Source: UBA1151 sp963579925 (GTDB taxonomy: Bacteria; Chloroflexota; Dehalococcoidia; Lucifugimonadales; Lucifugimonadaceae). Taken from it: a DNA stretch of 7,051 nt. Location: contig CAUZJA010000149.1 of NCBI GenBank assembly GCA_963579925.1, forward strand, positions 1 to 7,051, read 5' to 3'. Position 1 is the stretch's first letter; every line of letters begins with the position of its first letter. The translations under genes were made by a program, and so were the position numbers. Shown one piece after another: positions 1 to 5,436 of the stretch. Below the pieces are notes generated by a model that worked only from the letters and a program-made list of their open reading frames with translations, was not told the DNA's origin and did no database searches.

Positions 1-169
1 CCACGGCGTCACCGCAGACAGCTTTGGCGATCACAGAATTGCCATGGCACTGGCGATCGCAGGACTCGTGGCTGAGGGCGAGGTCAACATCGAGAACGCG
101 TCTGCCGCCGATATCTCGTACCCAACCTACTGGCGCGATCTTGAGAGCATCGCCGGCGTGATCGGGTGA
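1..169 (+). CDS. aroA: 3-phosphoshikimate 1-carboxyvinyltransferase (EPSP synthase), C-terminal fragment
   Basis: This is the 3' end of a gene cut by the window edge: 55 codons, read from base 2, and a TGA stop at 167-169. EPSP synthase joins phosphoenolpyruvate to shikimate-3-phosphate in the cytoplasmic shikimate pathway towards chorismate and the aromatic amino acids. The fragment shows the family signature D-H-R-I-A-M-A-L-A (about bases 29-55), whose Arg contacts phosphoenolpyruvate in known structures. It is followed by an 'alanine-rich helix, V-A-E-G, N-I-E-N-A' strand and the terminal S-Y-P-T-Y-W-R-D-L segment, which matches the usual S-[FY]-P-x-[FY] ending. No start or N-terminal domain is visible. 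Its stop overlaps the start of the guanylate kinase gene by four bases (GTGA), so the two are probably one transcript and translationally coupled. The family assignment is firm despite the short length. Confidence 0.9.
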   Translation, partial: HGVTADSFGDHRIAMALAIAGLVAEGEVNIENASAADISYPTYWRDLESIAGVIG

Positions 170-792
170 GCAAAGAGTTCCCTAAAACCATAGACCCAAT
201 TCCCCTGATTGTTGTGGTTTCAGGGCCGTCCGGCGTTGGCAAGGACACGCTTCTCGAACGCATGGAAGAGACCCATTCTGATCTTAATTTTTACTTCGTA
301 GTCACCGCTACAACTCGACTCCCAAGAGAGGGTGAGCAAGATGGAATCAACCACCTTTTCCTCTCCCGCACGCAGTTTGAAATACTGCTGGAAGACAATC
401 AGCTTCTTGAGCATGCAGAGGTATACGGCAACTACTACGGCGTGCCCAAACGTCAGGTTGCGCGCTCACTGAATGAAGGCAAGCATGTGATCCTGCGCGT
501 AGATTACCAGGGCGCTGAGCGTATTCGGACCATGGTGCCTGAGGCTCTATTCGTCTTCGTAATGCCGCCAGACAAAGAGACCCTCAGAACACGACTTGTT
601 GCGAGGGGTCAGGACACGCTGGAGTCGATCGAGCAGCGCATGGCGTCGGCTGATCACGAGATGGAAGTTGGCATGACCTTCAACTATCAGATCGTAAATC
701 ACGATGGAAAGCTTGATGAACTCGTCGAAGAACTCGTGCAGATCATCGAAAGTGAGTCGCGCCGCGATCCGCCTCGGCGGATGAATCTCTAG
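166..792 (+). CDS. gmk: Guanylate kinase
   Basis: A 208-residue protein of normal guanylate kinase length. The enzyme phosphorylates GMP (or dGMP) to the diphosphate with ATP in the cytoplasm. Visible features are a P-loop G-P-S-G-V-G-K-D at 20-27 after the strand L-I-V-V-V-S; the GMP-binding segment T-T-R-x-P-R-x-G-E at 49-57; G-N-Y-Y-G at 88-92; the V-D-Y-Q-G-A segment with Asp113; a lid region with R-x-x-x-R-G around 143-148; and a terminal helix. The start is GTG at 166, inside the end of aroA. There is no good Shine-Dalgarno in front, so coupling to aroA translation is likely. Oddities: the usual Ser/Thr after the P-loop Lys is Asp27, the usual Tyr of the 'D-Y-x-F' GMP-site motif is His63, and the residue after N-Y-Y-G is Val. 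I recall G-K-D P-loops in guanylate kinases of some Chloroflexota, so this is probably lineage style. The last ten residues are basic and poorly conserved. Confidence 0.92.
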   Translation: MSKEFPKTIDPIPLIVVVSGPSGVGKDTLLERMEETHSDLNFYFVVTATTRLPREGEQDGINHLFLSRTQFEILLEDNQLLEHAEVYGNYYGVPKRQVARSLNEGKHVILRVDYQGAERIRTMVPEALFVFVMPPDKETLRTRLVARGQDTLESIEQRMASADHEMEVGMTFNYQIVNHDGKLDELVEELVQIIESESRRDPPRRMNL

Positions 793-875
793 CACTGATT
801 GCGCTCGCGTTCCCGACTGTAGACCCCGCTCCCTGCTAATCTTGCCCATCTACGATTGGGACGCAGACGTGCAGG

Positions 876-1610
876 GTGCAAAATTTGGAAAAGTATCGCC
901 ACCTGAAGCTGAAAACCGGAGCGATCCTCGCCAGCGATGAAACGATTGATCTGGAGGCGATTGAACTAGCGCCCGGCGAGTCGACAGGCCCCAGACGGCA
1001 TCCTGACTGTGACCTGGTCGTGTTGTTCTACGAAGGTCGGGGCACCGTTCGCACTGGCGACCGCAGTTTCGCATTTGGTGGGCTCAGGCAAGCGTACGCG
1101 CCAGCCGGAGTGACGTTTGAGATCACCAACACCGGCCCAACGCCGCTGAAGATTGCATACGGCCTCTGCCCCAACGGACCTACTGAAGTTGCTGATGTTC
1201 ACCCCCCCAAGATCCAGTCTGGCGGCGTCACAATGCTGGGGATCACGCAGTTCGACCGCTTCCCGGACTCTGGACTCGTGCGAGGCGGCATGTTTTTCCT
1301 CGAGCCGGGGCAAGAGGCGAGCTACCACAGCCACGATGGCGCACCTGAGGTATTCGTCTTCCTCCAAGGCCAGTGCGACTCCACTACGGAAGACGAGATG
1401 GTTCACGTTGGCCCGGGGGACGTGATCTATGTCGCACCGGAGATGAAACATCGCCTCCTCAACACCGGGACAGACAGGCTCGTTGTGTGGCTGACCGTCA
1501 CGCCAAACGTCACACCCAGCCACACGTTCTACGAGCAACAACCTGACGGCCTGTACAAGCGAATTACACAGCGACTGGACGGCAAGACGAGCTTGCCGCC
1601 TTCACGATAA
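876..1610 (+). CDS. Cupin-domain protein (bicupin, second domain metal-binding)
   Basis: A 244-residue soluble protein with two cupin beta-barrels. The C-terminal one has a full motif 1, G-x5-H-x-H-x4-E-x6-G (His151, His153, Glu158), and a motif 2 with His192 and H-x3-N. All four expected metal ligands are therefore present, although the usual P-x-G of motif 2 reads A-P-E. The N-terminal barrel (about 25-95) keeps the fold pattern, including F-Y-E-G-R-G, but has only one His in motif 1 (R-R-H-P-D-C-D) and probably binds no metal. Two-barrel cupins include dioxygenases, isomerases and non-catalytic sensors, so no reaction can be named. The start is taken as GTG at 876; TTG at 885 is an alternative, and neither has a strong ribosome site. 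The crotonase gene starts 21 bases downstream, which suggests co-transcription. No signal peptide is seen, so it should be cytoplasmic. Confidence 0.85.
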   Translation: MQNLEKYRHLKLKTGAILASDETIDLEAIELAPGESTGPRRHPDCDLVVLFYEGRGTVRTGDRSFAFGGLRQAYAPAGVTFEITNTGPTPLKIAYGLCPNGPTEVADVHPPKIQSGGVTMLGITQFDRFPDSGLVRGGMFFLEPGQEASYHSHDGAPEVFVFLQGQCDSTTEDEMVHVGPGDVIYVAPEMKHRLLNTGTDRLVVWLTVTPNVTPSHTFYEQQPDGLYKRITQRLDGKTSLPPSR

Positions 1611-1631
1611 CGAACGGAGCTAGATCACACC

Positions 1632-2408
1632 GTGGATTTTGAGTTCATCAAATACGAAAAGCGCGATCACATCGTCTATCTGACGATCAACAGACCTGAC
1701 TCCATGAACGCGCTCCACCCGGACGCCAGCAAAGAGATGGGAGTCGCGTTTGAGGACTACAAAGCCGACTCCGAGGCGTGGGTTGCGATCATCACAGGTG
1801 CTGGCGACAGAGCGTTCAGCGCTGGGTTCGATCTGAAATACGCTGCATCACGATCTGATGAGCAACCGGGTGAGAATGTGCCGCTGGGTCGCATCACCCG
1901 GGACTGGGAATGCTGGAAGCCGATCATTGCCGCTGTAAATGGCTTCGCGCTGGGCGGAGGTATGGAGCTGGCGCTGGCGTGTGACCTGATCATTGCGTCG
2001 GAAAACGCAACGTTCGGACTACCGGAGATTCATCGGGGCTTCCCGCCCGGTGCAGGCGGACCGCAACGGCTGATGCGACAGATCGGGTGGAAGCATGCCA
2101 TGGGCGTGCTGCTGACCGGCCGCCACGTGCCCGCCGCCGAGGCAGCTCAGCTTGGCTGGGTCAATGAGGTAGTTCCGCATGATGATGTGATGGCCGCCGC
2201 CGTGCGCTGGGCGGAGCAGATCAAGAAAGGCGCTCCCCTCGCCATCCGTGGCGTGAAGCAGATGGCCTACGAAGGCATTAACCTCACATACGATGAATCG
2301 ATGGATCACAGATATTCTGAGAATGAGATAGTGCGGGATTCGGAAGATCGCAAGGAAGGGCCGCGCGCATTCGTGGAAAAACGGCCTCCGGTATGGAAGG
2401 GGCGGTAG
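1632..2408 (+). CDS. Enoyl-CoA hydratase/isomerase family protein (crotonase fold)
   Basis: A 258-residue protein of typical crotonase length. The family binds acyl-CoA thioesters and stabilises an enolate in an oxyanion hole; members hydrate, isomerise, cleave or dehalogenate. Visible features are the N-terminal strand with I-N-R-P-D-S-M-N-A-L; the first oxyanion-hole segment A-F-S-A-G-F-D-L-K (61-69); the second, G-F-A-L-G-G-G-M-E-L-A-L-A-C-D (104-118); and F-G-L-P-E-I...G-A-G-G-P-Q-R-L (128-147). Glu112 and Glu132 are 20 residues apart and align with the two catalytic glutamates of rat enoyl-CoA hydratase (144 and 164), so true hydratase activity is plausible. The GTG start at 1632 fits the family N-terminus, and GGAG at 1616-1619 lies upstream at a long spacing of 12 bases. 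The gene is probably in one operon with the cupin gene. The C-terminal region (220-258) is rich in charged residues. The exact substrate is unknown. Confidence 0.93.
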   Translation: MDFEFIKYEKRDHIVYLTINRPDSMNALHPDASKEMGVAFEDYKADSEAWVAIITGAGDRAFSAGFDLKYAASRSDEQPGENVPLGRITRDWECWKPIIAAVNGFALGGGMELALACDLIIASENATFGLPEIHRGFPPGAGGPQRLMRQIGWKHAMGVLLTGRHVPAAEAAQLGWVNEVVPHDDVMAAAVRWAEQIKKGAPLAIRGVKQMAYEGINLTYDESMDHRYSENEIVRDSEDRKEGPRAFVEKRPPVWKGR

Positions 2409-2524
2409 CGACTGAAACCTTTTCCAGATGCTCTTCAGAGGCATTTCGGCGGGAGATTTTTTAGCGCGCTCCTGGCAAACTCGTCATTCTGAACGGACCT
2501 AGTACGCGTGGGGGGCACTGCTGG

Positions 2525-2821
2525 ATGGCTTCAATTCGCAGGGTGATGCTGTTGAGTTTGACTCTGGTCGCGCTTGTGCTGATCGCCTGTGGCGTTGAGC
2601 CGAAGCCACCTGCGTCTAGCGCCACTCCTTATCCCACGGCAACGATCCTCATCAGCCGTGAAGAAGCCATCGATATTGCGCTCACAAGGATGGTAGAAGG
2701 CGTGCCCGTGATGAGCGCATCCAGTCCGGTGCAAAATCCTCGCGACGTCACGGTCCGGTTTATGCATGTTGAAGAGTACGCGAATCTTGGAGGCGGATCA
2801 GGCTCGTTCTCCGGAATCTGA
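2525..2821 (+). CDS. N-terminal piece of the interrupted lipoprotein (signal peptide and first PepSY-like unit)
   Basis: A 98-residue open frame that is the first part of the broken lipoprotein gene. It has a signal peptide with lipobox L-I-A-C (Cys22), a short Pro/Thr/Ser linker (24-40) and then I-S-R-E-E-A-I-D-I-A (43-52), which is typical of a PepSY-like helix. It ends at TGA in the middle of a Gly/Ser-rich stretch and without a fold boundary, which argues that the natural protein continued. If translated alone it would give a short lipid-anchored peptide. A run of six G at 2510-2515 lies nine bases before the ATG; it is not a classic ribosome site. Confidence 0.55.
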   Translation: MASIRRVMLLSLTLVALVLIACGVEPKPPASSATPYPTATILISREEAIDIALTRMVEGVPVMSASSPVQNPRDVTVRFMHVEEYANLGGGSGSFSGI

Positions 2822-2839
2822 TACGGAGCTTCTGGACAT

Positions 2840-3424
2840 GTGTGGGTTGTGCAGGTACGGGCCGACGGCGTAAGCAGAATCCCCGATGATGTTGGCGGCT
2901 ATCGACCCACACGCTACGCGATTGAAGCCATCAAGGCTGAGACTGGGCTAATCGCCGGTGAGGCCCGCATTGTGGACGAGCCATTTTTTATCTTCGCAGA
3001 ATTCGAACAAGACGTGTACGAGCTCAACTTTCCAGCTGATCCGTTGACGCCAACCAACATCTCACGTGAAGAGGCGCTGCAGATCATTCGCAACAAATAC
3101 GATCCTGAATCGAGCAGGCGGGGAACCCAGAACTTCAACAAGATGGAAATCGTCCTCGTCCACTCGGCTGGGCGTGGCCTGCTGTGGTGGGTGTTCACGC
3201 CTTCCGAACTCCGCACAATAAGTATTGAAGGTCCGTCGAGGGATGATGGTCGACATTTTCTCGTCTGGGACAATGGGGTATGGGAATTTGTCGATCCTGA
3301 CACCGGCGATATTTACCAGGGCCAGAACAATGGAAGGGTTGGCCAACGGTCACGAACGAAGAGAATCAGGCGCTCTCCCGATTCGCATACGCCGAGGGTT
3401 GGTGGGAGTTGTGGCACCGGTTGA
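2840..3424 (+). CDS. Middle piece of the interrupted lipoprotein (second PepSY-like unit, frameshifted tail)
   Basis: A 194-codon open frame in the same frame as the upstream piece, starting at a GTG that lies 18 bases after the TGA. GGAG at 2825-2828 could support weak reinitiation. Residues 1-165 look like real protein: V-W-V-V-Q-V-R-A-D-G at the start, I-S-R-E-E-A-L-Q-I-I at 74-83, then L-L-W-W-V-F and W-E-F-V-D-P-D-T-G-D-I-Y. After about residue 164 the composition turns Arg/Ser-rich and unstructured. I read that part as out-of-frame translation, because the natural continuation is in the frame starting at base 3334. No signal peptide is present in this piece, so on its own it would not be exported. 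Confidence 0.45.
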   Translation: MWVVQVRADGVSRIPDDVGGYRPTRYAIEAIKAETGLIAGEARIVDEPFFIFAEFEQDVYELNFPADPLTPTNISREEALQIIRNKYDPESSRRGTQNFNKMEIVLVHSAGRGLLWWVFTPSELRTISIEGPSRDDGRHFLVWDNGVWEFVDPDTGDIYQGQNNGRVGQRSRTKRIRRSPDSHTPRVGGSCGTG

Positions 3425-3477
3425 AGCCATACCAGGGAGTACCGCTACCCGACGGGCTTGCTGCAACGCTTGACCGT

Positions 3478-3570
3478 CCGGACGCTCCAACGCCCACACC
3501 CGGGCCACCGACGCCAACGCCAGATCCGAATGCGCCACCGCCGCCCACTCCGACTCCAGCCCCTTCGCGG
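3478..3570 (+). repeat. Low-complexity Pro/Thr-rich coding tail
   Basis: In the frame ending at TGA 3571-3573 this stretch encodes alternating Pro and Thr with some Ala, Asp and Gly (P-T-P-T-P-G-P-P-T-P-T-P-D-P, then P-P-P-P-T-P-T-P-A-P). It uses C-rich codons such as CCA, ACG and CCG. Such segments act as extended linkers in exported proteins. Here it sits at the C-terminal end of the broken lipoprotein and is reached only after correcting the frameshift near 3332. Confidence 0.7.
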
Positions 3571-3617
3571 TGATCGACGCGAACCACCCTATTGGCTTGA
3601 GAGCGTCACAGGGCCGT

Positions 3618-4985
3618 TCAAATCATGGCGTGGGTCTGGACGTTCTGTTCCAGGCCTGCGTACTCCCGCTGCCAGCGCTCTTCGATGTCTGCGCGCCATA
3701 CCTCTGCGAGCACCTTTAGCTCTGCGGCTAGCTCTGGCATCACATCGGCCAGGTTATTGGCCTCTCCGGGGTCGTCAATGATGTTGGAGAGGTGAACTTC
3801 GGCGATTGGTTCTGCCTCTTCCACCAACTGACCGTTGAGGACCAACTTCCAGTCGCCTCGACGCATCGCCGTCTGGCCGTTCATCTCCCAGAAGATTGTT
3901 CGCTCTTCCGGAGTCTCGTTGCGCGCCACAACAGGCAAGATGCTTTGCCCATCTAGCTCCAATGCCGATGCATCGACGCCCGCAGCCTCAAGTGCGGACG
4001 GCAGAATGTCCATCGAGGCGATGGGGTCGTCGATCACCTGTCCGGCTGGAATTACTCCGGGCCAGTTGACGATTGCTGGCTCTCGTACCCCGCCCTCGAA
4101 CAGGCTGAACTTGTGGCCTTTGAATGCACCTGCTGTTCCGCCGTAGTAGGGATCAGAACGGCCGTCTAGCCAGTTACGGGATTCTCGAGATGGTCCGTTG
4201 TCTGACGTGAAGAATGTGAGCGTGTTGTCGGCCGCGCCGGAGCGATTGACCTCGTTCATAATGCTGCCGACTGCGTCGTCCACAGCGCTAATCATCGCCG
4301 CCATGATCTGGCGGTCCCACGATAGATCGGGGAACCGGTCGACGTACTTCTTTGGCGCGTGCATTGGGTAGTGCGGCGCGTTGAAGGGCACGTACAGGAA
4401 GAACGGCTCATCTTTGGCGGCCATCTCGCGCACGTACTCTCCAGCCTTTCGGGCGATCAGCTCAGTGAAATACTCGCCGTTCTCCCACACTTCCTCGTTG
4501 TTGTCCCACAGATCGTGCGTAGGGTTGTTGCCGGGCCAGCCACGGTTGGCGCCCCAGTAGAAGATGTGCGAGTAGAAGTCGATGCACCCCGCCAGGAAGC
4601 CGTACCACTGGTCGAATCCGTGGCTGTGCGGCCGACACTCGTCCGCAAGTCCCAGATGCCACTTTCCAACCATGCGCGTCTGGTATCCGGCCTCGCTGAG
4701 CAGCGAGGGAATAGTCGGCGTTGATTGCGGCAAGCCGGTAGCGGTGCGGTGGCCGCGCAAAATTGAACGAACGCCAGCGTTGCCGGGGTAGCGGCCGCTG
4801 AGGAGCGCTGCGCGGGATGGGCTACAGACCGGGCTGTTTGAGTACCAGGAAGTGAACCGTGCGCCGCCTGAGGCAAGCCCATCAAGGTTCGGCGTGCGGA
4901 AGTCCGTCGCACCCATGCACGATAGGTCTCCATAGCCCTGATCGTCCGTCATGAACACAATGATATTGGGTCTGCTGTCTGGCAA
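3618..4985 (-). CDS. Sulfatase (type I, formylglycine-dependent arylsulfatase family)
   Basis: A 455-residue member of the alkaline-phosphatase-fold sulfatases, which hydrolyse sulfate esters. The N-terminal strand P-N-I-I-V-F-M-T-D-D carries metal ligands Asp14 and Asp15. The signature C-S-P-S-R at 54-58 supplies Cys54, to be oxidised to formylglycine, and Arg58, followed by A-A-L-L-S-G-R-Y-P. Motif two, G-Y-Q-T-R-M-V-G-K-W-H-L-G (100-112), holds Lys108 and His110. N-A-P-H (His205), S-D-N-G (Asp262, Asn263) and G-H-K (Lys292) complete the expected active site. There is no signal peptide, so it appears cytosolic, unlike many polysaccharide sulfatases. The start is TTG at 4985 with GGAG six bases upstream; the next in-frame Met (residue 12) would cut the first strand. 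The maturation enzyme is not in the window. It converges with the lipoprotein gene and diverges from the TM2 genes. The substrate is not readable. Confidence 0.93.
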   Translation of the reverse strand: MPDSRPNIIVFMTDDQGYGDLSCMGATDFRTPNLDGLASGGARFTSWYSNSPVCSPSRAALLSGRYPGNAGVRSILRGHRTATGLPQSTPTIPSLLSEAGYQTRMVGKWHLGLADECRPHSHGFDQWYGFLAGCIDFYSHIFYWGANRGWPGNNPTHDLWDNNEEVWENGEYFTELIARKAGEYVREMAAKDEPFFLYVPFNAPHYPMHAPKKYVDRFPDLSWDRQIMAAMISAVDDAVGSIMNEVNRSGAADNTLTFFTSDNGPSRESRNWLDGRSDPYYGGTAGAFKGHKFSLFEGGVREPAIVNWPGVIPAGQVIDDPIASMDILPSALEAAGVDASALELDGQSILPVVARNETPEERTIFWEMNGQTAMRRGDWKLVLNGQLVEEAEPIAEVHLSNIIDDPGEANNLADVMPELAAELKVLAEVWRADIEERWQREYAGLEQNVQTHAMI

Positions 4986-4991
4986 TGTGGT

Positions 4992-4995
4992 CTCC
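4992..4995 (-). promoter_or_regulatory. Ribosome binding site supporting the TTG start of the sulfatase
   Basis: On the minus strand GGAG lies six bases before the TTG codon at 4985. No ATG or GTG is seen in frame just upstream, so this site decides the start. Confidence 0.55.
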
Positions 4996-5162
4996 GTTGG
5001 TGGGGCGGGTATTGAGGTGGGGATGATAGCGCAGTGGACCGGGCAATGGAGCAGTGCATTACATGCTCACAATCATTGATGTTGGTTAGATTTGTTGGCA
5101 AACCTCTTTTCCCTCAGATCAAGCTCAATCTTTACTCCGGGTATTCACCATAATTGAAACGA

Positions 5163-5171
5163 TGCTAATAT
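5163..5171 (+). promoter_or_regulatory. Possible extended -10 promoter for the TM2 genes
   Basis: TG-C-TAATAT fits the extended -10 form (TGn followed by a four-of-six match to TATAAT). It would place a transcription start near 5178, about 28 bases before the ATG. No clear -35 stands 17 bases upstream, which extended -10 promoters can tolerate. This is a pattern match only. Confidence 0.3.
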
Positions 5172-5194
5172 CACGAAGAATCAAAGGAATTGAT

Positions 5195-5200
5195 AGGAGG
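5195..5200 (+). promoter_or_regulatory. Strong Shine-Dalgarno for the first TM2 gene
   Basis: A perfect AGGAGG lies five bases before the ATG at 5206. It is the best ribosome site in the window and contrasts with the absence of any site before the second TM2 reading frame. Confidence 0.85.
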
Positions 5201-5205
5201 ACTGG

Positions 5206-5436
5206 ATGGCATCTTCACCGCAATATAGCAACAAGGGATTCGTCCCAACACTTGTACTATGTTTTCTGCTTGGCGGGTTCGGTATTCACCGTTTCTACGT
5301 CGGGAAAAAGGGGACAGGTATCCTGATGATACTTACGCTGGGCGGCCTTGGGATCTGGGCCCTAATTGACCTGATCATGATTGCTACAGGCAAATTTACA
5401 GACTCCGATGGACTCTTGATCAAAGCTCAGAATTAG
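5206..5436 (+). CDS. TM2-domain membrane protein
   Basis: A 76-residue protein that is almost entirely one TM2 domain. Two membrane segments (about 13-31 and 38-61) are joined by a short turn holding the hallmark G-I-H-R-F-Y-V-G (26-33) and a basic K-K-G. The second helix carries L-G-G-L-G-I-W-x-L-I-D-L-I (45-57), with the conserved Trp and Asp. It ends with D-S-D-G-L-L-I-K, a usual TM2 terminus, so the protein looks complete at its TAG stop. The ATG start is fixed by the AGGAGG five bases upstream. TM2 proteins are common small inner-membrane proteins with no settled biochemical role in bacteria, and no substrate can be given. The next reading frame follows with no gap and in the same frame and encodes a related domain. 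Base composition is AT-richer than the genes upstream. Confidence 0.9.
   Translation: MASSPQYSNKGFVPTLVLCFLLGGFGIHRFYVGKKGTGILMILTLGGLGIWALIDLIMIATGKFTDSDGLLIKAQN

Larger units (their letters stand above)
2525..3573 (+). pseudogene. Lipoprotein gene with PepSY-like repeats, broken by an in-frame stop and a frameshift
   Basis: Read as one gene this would encode about 349 residues. It starts at ATG 2525 with a lipoprotein signal peptide: basic R-R, a hydrophobic stretch and the lipobox L-I-A-C with Cys22. A TGA at 2819-2821 interrupts it, but the same frame stays open on the other side (Y-G-A-S-G-H-V-W-V-V-Q-V). Near 3332, in A-A-T-G-G-A-A-G-G-G, the reading must shift by one base. Adding one G restores G-K-G-W-P-T-V-T-N-E-N-Q, then W-W-E-L-W-H-R-L-K-P and a Pro/Thr tail ending in a TGA at 3571-3573. 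Two units begin with the same hexapeptide I-S-R-E-E-A (bases 2651 and 3059). The second ends in W-E-F-V-D-P-D-T-G-D-I, like the V-D-A-x-T-G-E strand of PepSY domains. The role is unknown; it would be an extracytoplasmic membrane-anchored protein. Genuine decay or sequencing error could each explain the lesions. Confidence 0.75.
4986..5205. promoter_or_regulatory. Divergent intergenic region between sulfatase and TM2 genes
   Basis: This 220-base gap must carry promoters for both directions. The half near the sulfatase is GC-rich, while bases from about 5055 to 5205 are visibly AT-richer. On the minus strand TGTAAT (5058-5063) is a five-of-six match to a -10 box, but no good -35 stands at the right distance. 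It sits inside a small dyad, GCAT-TAC-ATGC (5056-5066). Another short inverted repeat, TTTG-TTGG-CAAA, lies at 5092-5103. I see no coding sequence or RNA gene here. Confidence 0.5.

Noticed and set aside
2428..2462. Possible terminator after the crotonase gene: a short imperfect hairpin (ATG-CTC, loop TTCA, GAG, bulged G, CAT) and a later run of six T.
   Set aside because: The stem is weak and bulged, and about 12 bases separate it from the T run, so it does not fit an intrinsic terminator.
2819..2821. TGA recoded as tryptophan or selenocysteine in the lipoprotein gene.
   Set aside because: aroA and the sulfatase end at TGA at normal family lengths, no selenocysteine hairpin is evident downstream, and the same gene has a separate frameshift, so decay or sequence error is simpler.
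3366..3587. A minus-strand Gly/Val-rich open frame opposite the Pro/Thr tail.
   Set aside because: It is the complement of the repetitive Pro/Thr codons and has no start context or independent protein character.
5140..5290. The ten-base string GGTATTCACC occurs at 5140-5149 and again at 5281-5290 inside the TM2 hallmark, hinting at a third TM2 remnant upstream.
   Set aside because: Translation around the upstream copy gives no other TM2 residues, and a single ten-base match in AT-rich DNA can arise by chance.
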